From IMG/VR virus record IMGVR_UViG_3300020468_000015, positions 1 through 44,654 of that record: a stretch of DNA of 44,654 nt; one strand, 5' to 3'. How positions within the stretch are numbered: the stretch's first letter is position 1; every line of letters begins with the position of its first letter. Under the pieces are notes generated by a model. The model worked only from the letters and a program-made list of their open reading frames with translations. It searched no databases and was not told where the DNA came from. Positions 7,919 through 14,637 of this stretch are shown here, in pieces. The position numbers and the translations under genes are program-made. Origin of the DNA: a virus.

Positions 7919-7941
7919 AATCGACGTTTAAAACACTCTCT

Positions 7942-7965
7942 AACGGCCCGTTATCTGCCGTTTTT
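7942..7965 (+). terminator. Intrinsic terminator-like hairpin upstream of the prohead core gene
   Basis: AACGGC (7942-7947) pairs with GCCGTT (7957-7962) around a 9-nt loop and runs straight into five T residues (7961-7965). It lies in the 108-nt gap after the DUF115-like gene. A GTAAATAAT late-type box follows near 7978-7986, so the prohead gene probably has its own promoter. Confidence 0.6.
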
Positions 7966-8026
7966 ACCGACAATAATGTAAATAATAAGGACAGTCTTAT
8001 CAAAAACAGTTAATAGGAGAAAAACA

Positions 8027-9079
8027 ATGTCAGATAAAAGTAAATTCGAGCAAATGCTTGAAAAATTGATCGCTGACGACAAATCAGCGGCAGAAGAGAT
8101 TTTCCACAATATCGTTGTAGAAAAATCAAGATCAATCTATGAAGGTCTTTTAGAAGATGATATCAAAGATATCGAAGTCGAAGAGAAATCTGAAGACAAA
8201 GCAGAAGACAAAGTAGAAGAAAAAACAGAAGATAAAGCAGAAGACAAAGAAGAAGCAACTACAGAAGCGTCTAAAGAAGATAAAAAAGAAGACGACAAAG
8301 TAGAAGAGAAGGCTTCTGATGAGTCTAAAGAAGATGAAGCAGTTGAAGAAGCATCTAAAGACGAAGAAACTAAAGAAGAAGAGTCTAAAGATGAAGAAGC
8401 AACTGATGAATCTCTTATAGATGCTGAAAATTCCGAAGTAGCGGCAGTTGAAGCACCAGGTGGCGATGCAACAGACGACATGATGGGCGACATAGCGGCA
8501 GATAACGGTGAAGAAAATGGCGACGACAATGGCGATGACAAAGGCGATGACGCTGAAGAAATCGAAGACAGAGTTGTTGACCTAGAAGATGCAATTGATG
8601 ACCTTAAAGCAGAATTTGAAAAAATGATGTCTGACAAGGGCGAAGGCGACGACGACGCAGAAGACAACGGCGAAGAAGAAGCAATCGTAAGTCAAGATGC
8701 AGAGGGAGAAGTAGAAGTTGCTCCCGAACTTGCTCCTGAGGAAGTGATCCCAGCAGTAGAGGCAAAAGACAACGCACCTAAAACAGCGACAGAAGAAATC
8801 AGAGAATATGTGAACAAAGTAAGTGTATCACACACTGACGGTTCAGATAGTTCTGCTTCTCCAGTTGCTAAATCAGGTGGTTCTGACGCGAAAGCAGACG
8901 GCAAAAATCTTGTACAAGGTGGTGAAGAAAAAGGTGGTAAAGCACCTGCACCTAAAGAAGACAATGCTGGAAATGTTAACACGCCAGGCTCTAATGCAGG
9001 AAGTAAACAATCAGCGGCAAAGGCTAATACAGCAGATGGAACTGACGGTTCCGCTAAAAAATCTGCGATTGGCAGTTAA
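8027..9079 (+). CDS. Acidic prohead core protein, gp67-like N-terminus with a very long extension
   Basis: A 350-residue protein. The first 45 residues (FEQMLEKLIADDKSAAEEIF, then VVEKSRSIYEGLLEDD) follow the same helix pattern as T4 gp67, an 80-residue prohead core protein. The rest is extreme low complexity: Glu/Asp/Lys repeats (EDKAEDKVEEKTEDKAEDKEE) to about residue 130, then Asp/Gly-rich segments (GEENGDDNGDDKGDDAEE), a short helix (VVDLEDAIDDLKAEFEKMM) and a Ser/Gly/Lys tail. Core proteins of this type are packed in the prohead and degraded by gp21 before DNA entry. Position just before 21-22-23 supports this role. RBS AGGAG lies at 8014-8019. The length, more than four times that of T4 gp67, is the odd feature. 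Confidence 0.72.
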   Translation: MSDKSKFEQMLEKLIADDKSAAEEIFHNIVVEKSRSIYEGLLEDDIKDIEVEEKSEDKAEDKVEEKTEDKAEDKEEATTEASKEDKKEDDKVEEKASDESKEDEAVEEASKDEETKEEESKDEEATDESLIDAENSEVAAVEAPGGDATDDMMGDIAADNGEENGDDNGDDKGDDAEEIEDRVVDLEDAIDDLKAEFEKMMSDKGEGDDDAEDNGEEEAIVSQDAEGEVEVAPELAPEEVIPAVEAKDNAPKTATEEIREYVNKVSVSHTDGSDSSASPVAKSGGSDAKADGKNLVQGGEEKGGKAPAPKEDNAGNVNTPGSNAGSKQSAAKANTADGTDGSAKKSAIGS

Positions 9080-9100
9080 TAATTGATTTAGGAAAAACGG

Positions 9101-9724
9101 ATGTTACAACTACGTGAGACACTGACTTTTGACCAAGCGGGAATAGTCGTTGAGACCAAGGATGAAAACAACGGTAAAAGCCTTTATATGAAAGGCATCT
9201 GCATTCAGGGAGGTGTGAAAAACGCCAACCAGAGAGTGTATCCTGTTAACGAAATCCAAAGGGCTGTCAGTACGCTCAACGATCAAATCAAAGGCGGGTA
9301 CTCAGTGCTCGGCGAAGTAGACCATCCAGAAGGACTAAACATCAATTTGGATCGTGTATCACACATGGTTAATGAAATGTGGATGGACGGACCTAACGGT
9401 TACGGAAAAATGAAAGTTTTACCAACTCCTATGGGAACACTAGTGAAAACAATGCTGGAAAGCGGAGTCAAACTAGGAGTTTCCAGTAGGGGTTCAGGTA
9501 ATGTATCAGAAGACGGTTCCGGAAACGTATCAGATTTTGAAATTATCACCATCGACATAGTTGCTCAACCATCGGCGCCAGGAGCATATCCAACGCCAAT
9601 TTACGAGCATCTTATGAATACAAAAGGTGGTCTGAAGGCATTTAACACAGCAAGGGACACAAAGGCAGAAAAATACTTAAAAGAACAACTAATAAACATA
9701 ATTGGAAAACTCCAATCTAAATAG
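9101..9724 (+). CDS. 21: Prohead maturation protease gp21
   Basis: A 207-residue serine protease of the T4 gp21 (herpesvirus-assemblin-like) family. Visible catalytic elements are His75 in GEVDHPEG, the nucleophile Ser128 or Ser129 in LGVSSRGSG, and Asp152 in TIDIVAQPSAPGA. The spacing is like that in T4 gp21 (His85, Ser140). It cleaves the scaffold, the core proteins and the N-terminus of the capsid protein after Glu in (L/I)-x-E sequences. RBS AGGA lies 8 nt before the ATG. It sits between the core gene and gene 22, as in T4. Confidence 0.95.
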   Translation: MLQLRETLTFDQAGIVVETKDENNGKSLYMKGICIQGGVKNANQRVYPVNEIQRAVSTLNDQIKGGYSVLGEVDHPEGLNINLDRVSHMVNEMWMDGPNGYGKMKVLPTPMGTLVKTMLESGVKLGVSSRGSGNVSEDGSGNVSDFEIITIDIVAQPSAPGAYPTPIYEHLMNTKGGLKAFNTARDTKAEKYLKEQLINIIGKLQSK

Positions 9725-9734
9725 GAGAAACTAA

Positions 9735-10823
9735 ATGTTAGAAGCACTGAAATCACTTTTTGAAAACAATGCAATTTCGGAAGAGATCAGAGCGGAAATC
9801 GAAGACGCTTGGACACAGAAGGTTGAAGAAAATAAACTTTCTGCTACTGCTGAACTTCGTTCAGAATTTGCTGAGAAGTATGAACACGACAAAGCAAATT
9901 TAACTGATGCTGTGGATAAAATGGTATCAGAAAGAATCGAAGCAGAAATGCAGGAACTAGCGGCTGACAAAAAAGCATTGGCTGAAGAAAGAGTTAAGTA
10001 TGCAACACAAATAGGTGAGCATTCTAACAAACTTAAGGCATTTGTTTTTGAAAGGCTACAATCAGAAATTTCTGAACTACATTCAGACCAAAAAGTTATG
10101 GCGGAAAACTTCCAGAAACTTGAAGAGTTTGTTGTAGAGGCTCTATCCAAAGAGATCGCAGAGTTTCATCAAGATAAACAAGACGTTGCTGAGACAAAAG
10201 TACGTCTAATCAGAGAAGCGAAAGCACATTTTGAGAAAGTTAGAAATAACTTCATCACAAAAGGTGCGGCAAAAGTATCTGAAATCGTGAGCAAAACTTT
10301 ACAAAAAGAAATTAGTTCATTGAAAGAAGATATCGACGCGGCTCGTAAAAATGACTTTGGTCGCAGACTGTTTGAATCTTACTCTCAAGAATACAATAAA
10401 TCATTCTTGAACAGCAAGAGCGAAACAGCCAAACTTCTAAAAGTTGTAGATACAACAAACCAACAATTAGAAGATGCGAAGAAGACTGCTGATGAGAAAG
10501 TCAAGATCATCGAAACTAAAGTACAAGAAATCGAAGATTTAAAAAATACAGCAGAGAGAGAAAAAGTAATCAATGAGTTAGTAACTCCATTGAATGCTGA
10601 ACAAAAAGATATAATGACTAACTTACTGGAGAGTGTACAGACGGGTGCTTTACGAAAGCAATTCGAAAAGTACATACCGGCTGTATTAAACGGTAGGTCT
10701 CCAGCGAAAAAACAGGCGTTAAATGAAGGCACAGAAGTAACAGGCGACAAAGAAACAAACATTGTAAACGGCAGTCAGTTCAACAGCAATATTGTTGACA
10801 TTAGAAGACTGGCGGGTATATAA
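9735..10823 (+). CDS. 22: Prohead scaffold protein gp22
   Basis: A 362-residue, highly charged and almost entirely helical protein, as expected for the major core scaffold. Long coiled-coil stretches run from about residue 20 to 290. The part around AAKVSEIVSKTLQKEI and FGRRLFESYSQEY resembles gp22 of T4-like phages. The C-terminus (GSQFNSNIVDIRRLAGI) is likely the capsid-binding end. The ribosome site is AGGAG 6-11 nt before the ATG, 10 nt after gene 21. The protein directs prohead assembly and is degraded by gp21. Confidence 0.93.
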   Translation: MLEALKSLFENNAISEEIRAEIEDAWTQKVEENKLSATAELRSEFAEKYEHDKANLTDAVDKMVSERIEAEMQELAADKKALAEERVKYATQIGEHSNKLKAFVFERLQSEISELHSDQKVMAENFQKLEEFVVEALSKEIAEFHQDKQDVAETKVRLIREAKAHFEKVRNNFITKGAAKVSEIVSKTLQKEISSLKEDIDAARKNDFGRRLFESYSQEYNKSFLNSKSETAKLLKVVDTTNQQLEDAKKTADEKVKIIETKVQEIEDLKNTAEREKVINELVTPLNAEQKDIMTNLLESVQTGALRKQFEKYIPAVLNGRSPAKKQALNEGTEVTGDKETNIVNGSQFNSNIVDIRRLAGI

Positions 10824-10839
10824 AAAGGAGAAAACGACA

Positions 10840-12000
10840 ATGTCAGAACTAACAGAAACTCGCTGGCAGGATACAAAGAGTGCGTTATTAGAAGGCCTAA
10901 CTGGTAATAAAAAAGCAGTTATGGAGTCGACTTTAGAAAATACTAAAAAGTATTTGGCTGAGGCGGCAACAGCAGGTGCTACATCTGCCGGTAACGTTGC
11001 AACTTTGAACAGAGTGATCCTACCGGTGATCAGAAGGGTTATGCCTACTGTGATCGCAAACGAAATCGTTGGTGTACAACCAATGACAGGTCCAGTTGGA
11101 CAAATCCACACTCTAAGAGTACGTTACGCAGAAGCGAACGACAACGTGGCGGCTGGTGAAGAAGCACTTTCACCTTTCAAAATCGGTACTGCATATTCAG
11201 GTGCTGGTACAGATCCAGATGGTACTGCAGATGCAACAGCAACTAAAGAAGGTACTGGTGGTAGAGCAATGTCAATCCAAATCTTGAAACAAACAGTTGA
11301 AGCAAAAACTCGTAAGTTACAAGCAAGATGGACATTTGAGTCGGCACAAGATGCACAAGCACAACAAGGGATCGACGTTGAGGCTGAGATAATGGCGGCA
11401 TTAGCACAAGAAATAACTGCTGAAATCGACCAAGAAATCTTAGGTTCATTAAGATCATTAGCGGCAACTGAAGAAACATTCAACCAAGCGGCAGTATCAG
11501 GTACGGCAACATTCGTAGGTGATGAACACGCGGCTTTGGCTGTTTTAATCAACAGAACTGCTAATAAAATTGCACAAAGAACAAGACGTGGTGCAGGTAA
11601 CTGGGCTGTGGTATCACCACAGGCTTTAACTGTACTTCAATCTGCAACAACTTCAGCGTTCGCAAGAACAACTGAAGGTTCTTTTGAAGCGCCAACTAAC
11701 CAAAAATTTGTTGGTACTTTGAACAGTGCGATGAAAATCTACGTTGACACATACCAAGCAGACAACGGTGCTGTATTAGTAGGTTACAAAGGCTCATCTG
11801 AAGCAGATGCGGCGGCGTTCTACTGTCCATACATTCCGTTAATGTCAAGCGGTGTTGTTCTTGACCCATCGACTTTCGAACCAGTTGTATCTTTTATGAC
11901 AAGATACGGCTATGTAGAATTGTCGAACACAGCGTCTTCACTAGGTAATGCTGGTGACTACGTGGGTGAAGTAGCGATGTCAAACATTTCATTTGCGTAA
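10840..12000 (+). CDS. 23: Major capsid protein gp23
   Basis: A 386-residue HK97-fold capsid protein. The start at 10840 is preferred to an upstream in-frame ATG at 10792 because AAAAAGGAG (10822-10830) lies directly before it and the upstream start would overlap gene 22. Family segments are NRVILPVIRRVMPTVIANEIVGVQPM, read here in two parts (to TVIA and from NEIVG), and WAVVSPQALTVLQS. The predicted gp21 cut is after Glu41 in KKYLAE, giving a mature protein of about 345 residues. T4 gp23 is 521 residues and cyanophage versions about 450-470, so this is short and probably has reduced surface insertion domains. A strong terminator follows. Confidence 0.95.
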   Translation: MSELTETRWQDTKSALLEGLTGNKKAVMESTLENTKKYLAEAATAGATSAGNVATLNRVILPVIRRVMPTVIANEIVGVQPMTGPVGQIHTLRVRYAEANDNVAAGEEALSPFKIGTAYSGAGTDPDGTADATATKEGTGGRAMSIQILKQTVEAKTRKLQARWTFESAQDAQAQQGIDVEAEIMAALAQEITAEIDQEILGSLRSLAATEETFNQAAVSGTATFVGDEHAALAVLINRTANKIAQRTRRGAGNWAVVSPQALTVLQSATTSAFARTTEGSFEAPTNQKFVGTLNSAMKIYVDTYQADNGAVLVGYKGSSEADAAAFYCPYIPLMSSGVVLDPSTFEPVVSFMTRYGYVELSNTASSLGNAGDYVGEVAMSNISFA

Positions 12001-12023
12001 TTCTTAGCAAACGGAAAAAATTT

Positions 12024-12053
12024 AAAGGGCGGCTTTTTTAAGTCGCCCTTTTT
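12024..12053 (+). terminator. Strong intrinsic terminator after gene 23
   Basis: AAAGGGCGGCTT pairs with AAGTCGCCCTTT (12 bp with one G-U pair), and the 3' arm continues into a T-run. It lies 24 nt after the capsid gene stop and closes the head operon. Confidence 0.9.
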
Positions 12054-12079
12054 GTTTATAAGCAATCAGGAGAAATAAA

Positions 12080-12190
12080 ATGAAAGCATTTTTGAAAAGT
12101 AAGAAAACATGGATTGCAGTTGCAGTTGTTGTAATTGTATTTGCATGGGTACTTTGGTCAGGTCAACCTGCTCCAGAAGTTACACAATAA
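12080..12190 (+). CDS. Small single-pass membrane peptide
   Basis: A 36-residue peptide that begins MKAFLKSKKTW, followed by one hydrophobic helix (IAVAVVVIVFAWVLW) and a short polar tail ending in EVTQ. The lysines before the helix and the short outer tail predict an N-in single-pass inner-membrane peptide. CAGGAGA (12067-12073) is a good ribosome site 7 nt before the ATG. It sits alone between two terminators, downstream of gene 23. It could act in lysis control, superinfection exclusion or membrane signalling; nothing in the sequence decides between these. Confidence 0.7.
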   Translation: MKAFLKSKKTWIAVAVVVIVFAWVLWSGQPAPEVTQ

Positions 12191-12214
12191 TAGATTTCAA
12201 TTTTAATCTAACTG

Positions 12215-12249
12215 AAGGGCGGCAATGAACAACGGTCCGTCCTTTTTTT
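12215..12249 (+). terminator. Second intrinsic terminator
   Basis: AAGGGCGG (12215-12222) pairs with CCGTCCTT (12237-12244, one G-U pair) with a 14-nt loop, followed by a run of seven T (12243-12249). It separates the membrane peptide from the accessory island. Confidence 0.8.
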
Positions 12250-12300
12250 ATGACTGAATAACAGCACATAATTTTTTGAGTAAGCCATTTAAATATTATT

Positions 12301-12528
12301 ATGAAATGGTTGGTCATATATTTTTATCTATCAGGTGTTTGGGTAGCAGGTGATTTTGTACATCCTGAAGGGTGGAGCAGTATCCAATATGCTACCGAAA
12401 AAGAATGCATAGAACATATGGGTTATGCCAATGAAAACCTCCAAAAAAGTGACCAATTTCATGACAATGCCAAAGCAGTTTGCTTGGCACATAAGCCAGA
12501 TTTATTCACTCCAGCACCAAAATTTTAG
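12301..12528 (+). CDS. Small secreted-type protein with two conserved-looking cysteines
   Basis: A 75-residue protein with a hydrophobic N-terminus (WLVIYFYLSGVWVAG) that may be a signal peptide or membrane anchor. Cysteines occur at KECIEHM and KAVCLAHK, about 26 residues apart. Small proteins with a hydrophobic start, a tyrosine-rich middle and a C...C pair are common in marine T4-like phages, without known function. No Shine-Dalgarno is visible; a TTAAATA box (12289-12295) ends 5 nt before the ATG. The 3' end contains the start of the next gene's promoter region. Confidence 0.6.
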   Translation: MKWLVIYFYLSGVWVAGDFVHPEGWSSIQYATEKECIEHMGYANENLQKSDQFHDNAKAVCLAHKPDLFTPAPKF

Positions 12529-12558
12529 TTGACAAAATAACCAAAAATGTGTTATATT
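12529..12558 (+). promoter_or_regulatory. Host-type sigma70 promoter
   Basis: A perfect -35 box TTGACA (12529-12534) and -10 TATATT (12553-12558), spaced 18 nt (17 nt if read as TTATAT). Transcription would start near 12565, almost at the ATG at 12567. It is the clearest sigma70 promoter in the window and is surrounded by late-type promoters. It would express the lipoprotein-hemB-coiled-coil set early in infection. Confidence 0.75.
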
Positions 12559-12566
12559 GTTAGTGT

Positions 12567-12767
12567 ATGAAACATATCATGACAATGTTACTAGCATTCT
12601 TATTAGTGTCTGCTTGTTCAATTCCAAAAAATCCAAAAGTTTCTTTTGGAAAAAAATGTATGGTAAAAGACGAAAGTGTCAGTTACTCTTACGTTTGGTT
12701 GTATGACAAGAACACAGGATTACCTGCATCAGCAGAACAGTGTGAAGCATTACCTAAGAAAGACTAG
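12567..12767 (+). CDS. Small lipoprotein
   Basis: A 66-residue protein with a bacterial lipoprotein signal. MKHIMTMLLAFLL is followed by lipobox V-S-A-C, with the lipidated Cys at residue 17. The mature part is a short polar peptide (KKCMVKDESVSYSYVWLYDK) with two further cysteines. Phage-encoded small lipoproteins often act in superinfection exclusion or in masking surface receptors (for example T5 Llp); that role is only a candidate here. Its own sigma70 promoter inside a late region is typical of a moron. The transcript would be nearly leaderless. hemB begins 2 nt after its stop, so the two are co-transcribed. Confidence 0.78.
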   Translation: MKHIMTMLLAFLLVSACSIPKNPKVSFGKKCMVKDESVSYSYVWLYDKNTGLPASAEQCEALPKKD

Positions 12768-12769
12768 TA

Positions 12770-13579
12770 ATGGAACTAATCCAGCCTATCTTTGTAAACC
12801 AATCTGGCTCTACTAGAGAGGCTGGTTTGGGAATAGACAATTCAAGTTATTCCCAAACAGATATCATCCAAAGAATACAAAAAGACGTTGATCTAGGCAT
12901 TGACAGTTTTCTATTATTCATAACACCTGACACAAAAACTTGGCTACCTACATGGGACTTTCAGGCAGAAGTTGTTAACAAAATAAAAAACAAATTTCCA
13001 AAAATACAATTAATTGTAGATGTATGTTTGTGTTCAACTTTGCCAGACGGACATTGTAGAGTGATAGACAAACCTGATACTAGTGAGAATCTTTTAATTG
13101 ATCTAGGAAGAAAATTAGAAACAGCAGGTGCTGATGTATTGGCTCCCAGCGATATGGGTGACAACACAGTGAGAAACTTAAAACAAGAAACTAAAAAAGA
13201 AGTAATGGCATACGTAAAATGGAGAAGTGTGTTTTACAGTTCATTCAGAGACCTTGCACAAAGCAGTCCTACAAGTGGACGTTCATATCAACTTCCTGTT
13301 GACAATGCATTTGGAATGGTGGCAACTGCCAATCAATACAAGAGTCAAAAAGCAGATTATATAATTTTAAAACCTGCACAACACAGTTTAAATGACATCA
13401 GTTTAATAAGATCAAATATGTACATACCAGTAGGATTATATCAAGTATCAGATGAATACAGAGGATTGCCAAGCCTTCAACATCAGATAGAATTGTGTCA
13501 AGTCTACCGTAGATCAGGTGCAAATTTCCTTGTGACATATGGTGCCAGAGATATTAAGGAGCATTGGAAAAATGACTGA
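12770..13579 (+). CDS. hemB: Delta-aminolevulinate dehydratase (porphobilinogen synthase)
   Basis: A 269-residue HemB that condenses two 5-aminolevulinates to porphobilinogen, the second committed tetrapyrrole step. Family motifs in order: LIQPIFV (3-9); DVDLGIDSFLLF (39-50); the metal site DVCLCSTLPDGHC with Cys86, Cys88 and Cys96 spaced as in the zinc type; GADVLAPSDM (120-129); Schiff-base Lys150 in MAYVKW; FYSSFRD (155-161); GRSYQLPVDNA (170-180); catalytic Lys201 in IILKPA; YQVSDEY (224-230); GANFLVTYGARD (250-261). All catalytic and zinc residues appear present. It lacks about 30 N-terminal residues (the arm that joins subunits in octamers). An in-frame TAA at 12755-12757 rules out a longer start. 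It lies in a sigma70-driven set with a lipoprotein and a coiled-coil gene. Confidence 0.9.
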   Translation: MELIQPIFVNQSGSTREAGLGIDNSSYSQTDIIQRIQKDVDLGIDSFLLFITPDTKTWLPTWDFQAEVVNKIKNKFPKIQLIVDVCLCSTLPDGHCRVIDKPDTSENLLIDLGRKLETAGADVLAPSDMGDNTVRNLKQETKKEVMAYVKWRSVFYSSFRDLAQSSPTSGRSYQLPVDNAFGMVATANQYKSQKADYIILKPAQHSLNDISLIRSNMYIPVGLYQVSDEYRGLPSLQHQIELCQVYRRSGANFLVTYGARDIKEHWKND

Positions 13580-13847
13580 CAGTGAAGCACTATTAAAAGA
13601 ATACAATGATTACAAAGATCGTATAGAAGTATGGAAAAAACAGCACGGAATATTCTACAACGATATTAAAAAATTAGAAGATTCAGTGGACAAAATGATG
13701 GACAAAAGGTCAGATGTACTCATAGACTACCGCAGAACAAAGAAACAAAGATACCTAGATGAAGCAAACGAAATACTTCAAAACGTCATAAATCACATAA
13801 AAAAGTTCTCAAAAGTGGAACTATTGGCATCACTCAGCAAACGATAA
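13572..13847 (+). CDS. Coiled-coil protein downstream of hemB, function unknown
   Basis: A 91-residue, highly charged, all-helical protein with heptad-like spacing (ALLKEYNDYKDRIEVWKKQ, then IKKLEDSVDKMMDKRSDVLIDY). The start at 13572 is chosen because AAGGAG (13556-13561) lies 10 nt before it; a longer in-frame start at 13539 would overlap hemB more. It overlaps hemB by 8 nt, so translation is probably coupled. The stop overlaps the late promoter core at 13844. I do not recognise a family; an oligomerising partner of HemB or an unrelated structural protein are both possible. Confidence 0.65.
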   Translation: MTDSEALLKEYNDYKDRIEVWKKQHGIFYNDIKKLEDSVDKMMDKRSDVLIDYRRTKKQRYLDEANEILQNVINHIKKFSKVELLASLSKR

Positions 13848-13850
13848 ATA
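13844..13850 (+). promoter_or_regulatory. Late promoter core (ATAAATA) with a long structured leader
   Basis: GATAAATAC overlaps the stop codon of the coiled-coil gene. The next ATG is 106 nt away, much longer than the usual 17-25 nt in this window. It opens the virion surface gene region. Confidence 0.7.
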
Positions 13851-13867
13851 CTTCTAGTTCAAAGGCA

Positions 13868-13937
13868 CTTTGACATAAAGTCAAAGACTTATGCAGTAAT
13901 AACCCACTGCGTACCGGTTAGAACCCGGATTGGACTT
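13868..13937 (+). ncRNA. Structured 5' leader with three hairpins
   Basis: Three successive stems are visible: CTTTGAC/GTCAAAG (13868-13886, 7 bp), GCAGT/ACTGC (13893-13910, 5 bp) and CCGGTT/AACCCGG (13914-13928, one bulged C). The last one, with the following ACTT, recurs in the leader before 20236. No known riboswitch class is recognised. The function could be mRNA stability or translation control. Confidence 0.5.
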
Positions 13938-13956
13938 CTAAAATAGGAGAAAAAAA

Positions 13957-14583
13957 ATGGGACGACCAATTAATAAAAAACACATTGGTGATGGTGCAGG
14001 TAAAATCCAAGTATCAGCAGTAAGATTTGCGGCTGGTTCTGAGATTTCGGCAAACGCCGCAGAATCACACATTGTGAATCAAAGATCAAACACTAAATTT
14101 ACAGTTACTGACGGAAGTAAAACAGAAGTATGTACACTTGTAAACAAGTCTATAGGCGGCTTAGGAGCAAGTGAATTTATCATAAACGTAACTGATAGTG
14201 ACGGTGTTTCTAAACAGGTTACAAAACTGTACAACAGAAAAATGCAACTCGAAGGCAATACTAGACACGTATGGTCACGTGATGCGGCAGGTGCCTCAAC
14301 AGCGATAGAAAAAGTTATCACTGGAGCAACACAGGCTAATCCATGTGTAATTACATCTAATGGACACGGCTTCGAAAACGGAGATAAAATATCTATCCGT
14401 AACGTAGTTGGCATGACAGAGTTAAACCTTGAAACTGCTTACACAGTGGCAGGCAAAACAACGAACACATTCCAATTATCAGGAATTAACAGTTCGGCCT
14501 TCACTGGTTATGCATCAGGCGGTCTTGCAACTAAGGCGGCAACAGATGCAGGAAGTATCGTAGTTGACGCACAGGCGTCGTAA
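13957..14583 (+). CDS. Virion structural protein with an E1-FCCH-like domain
   Basis: A 208-residue protein. The N-terminal half (residues 1-110) is beta-rich with TEVCTLVNKS, resembling small structural proteins of marine T4-like phages. The C-terminal half (about 115-195) matches the FCCH-like domain often found in phage virion proteins. It shows ITGATQANPCVITSNGHGF, then GMTELN, then a TNTFQLSGI strand and ASGGLA. A second copy of this domain occurs in the 1898-residue fibre at about residues 1545-1630. It is the first gene after the late promoter with a structured leader; AGGAG lies 9 nt before the ATG. A 26-nt hairpin follows the stop. Confidence 0.72.
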   Translation: MGRPINKKHIGDGAGKIQVSAVRFAAGSEISANAAESHIVNQRSNTKFTVTDGSKTEVCTLVNKSIGGLGASEFIINVTDSDGVSKQVTKLYNRKMQLEGNTRHVWSRDAAGASTAIEKVITGATQANPCVITSNGHGFENGDKISIRNVVGMTELNLETAYTVAGKTTNTFQLSGINSSAFTGYASGGLATKAATDAGSIVVDAQAS

Positions 14584-14594
14584 TAAAAATACAG

Positions 14595-14620
14595 TTTAGG
14601 GAGTGGAAACACTCCCTAAA
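14595..14620 (+). promoter_or_regulatory. Intercistronic hairpin with GAAA tetraloop
   Basis: TTTAGGGAGTG (14595-14605), loop GAAA, CACTCCCTAAA (14610-14620): an 11-bp perfect stem with a GNRA tetraloop. There is no following T-run, and the ribosome site of the next gene (AAAAGGA) is 5 nt downstream. It therefore looks like an mRNA processing or stability element rather than a terminator. Confidence 0.65.
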
Positions 14621-14637
14621 TTACGAAAAGGAATTTA

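Noticed and set aside
8137-8667. Long serine-rich reading frame antisense to the acidic core gene
   Set aside because: It is the reverse complement of GAA/GAC/GAT repeats; it is all Ser/Ala/Thr, has no ribosome site and opposes a gene with clear context.
10792-10839. Upstream ATG start for gene 23
   Set aside because: It would overlap gene 22 and lacks a ribosome site; AAAAAGGAG precedes the ATG at 10840 and the N-terminus fits the family.
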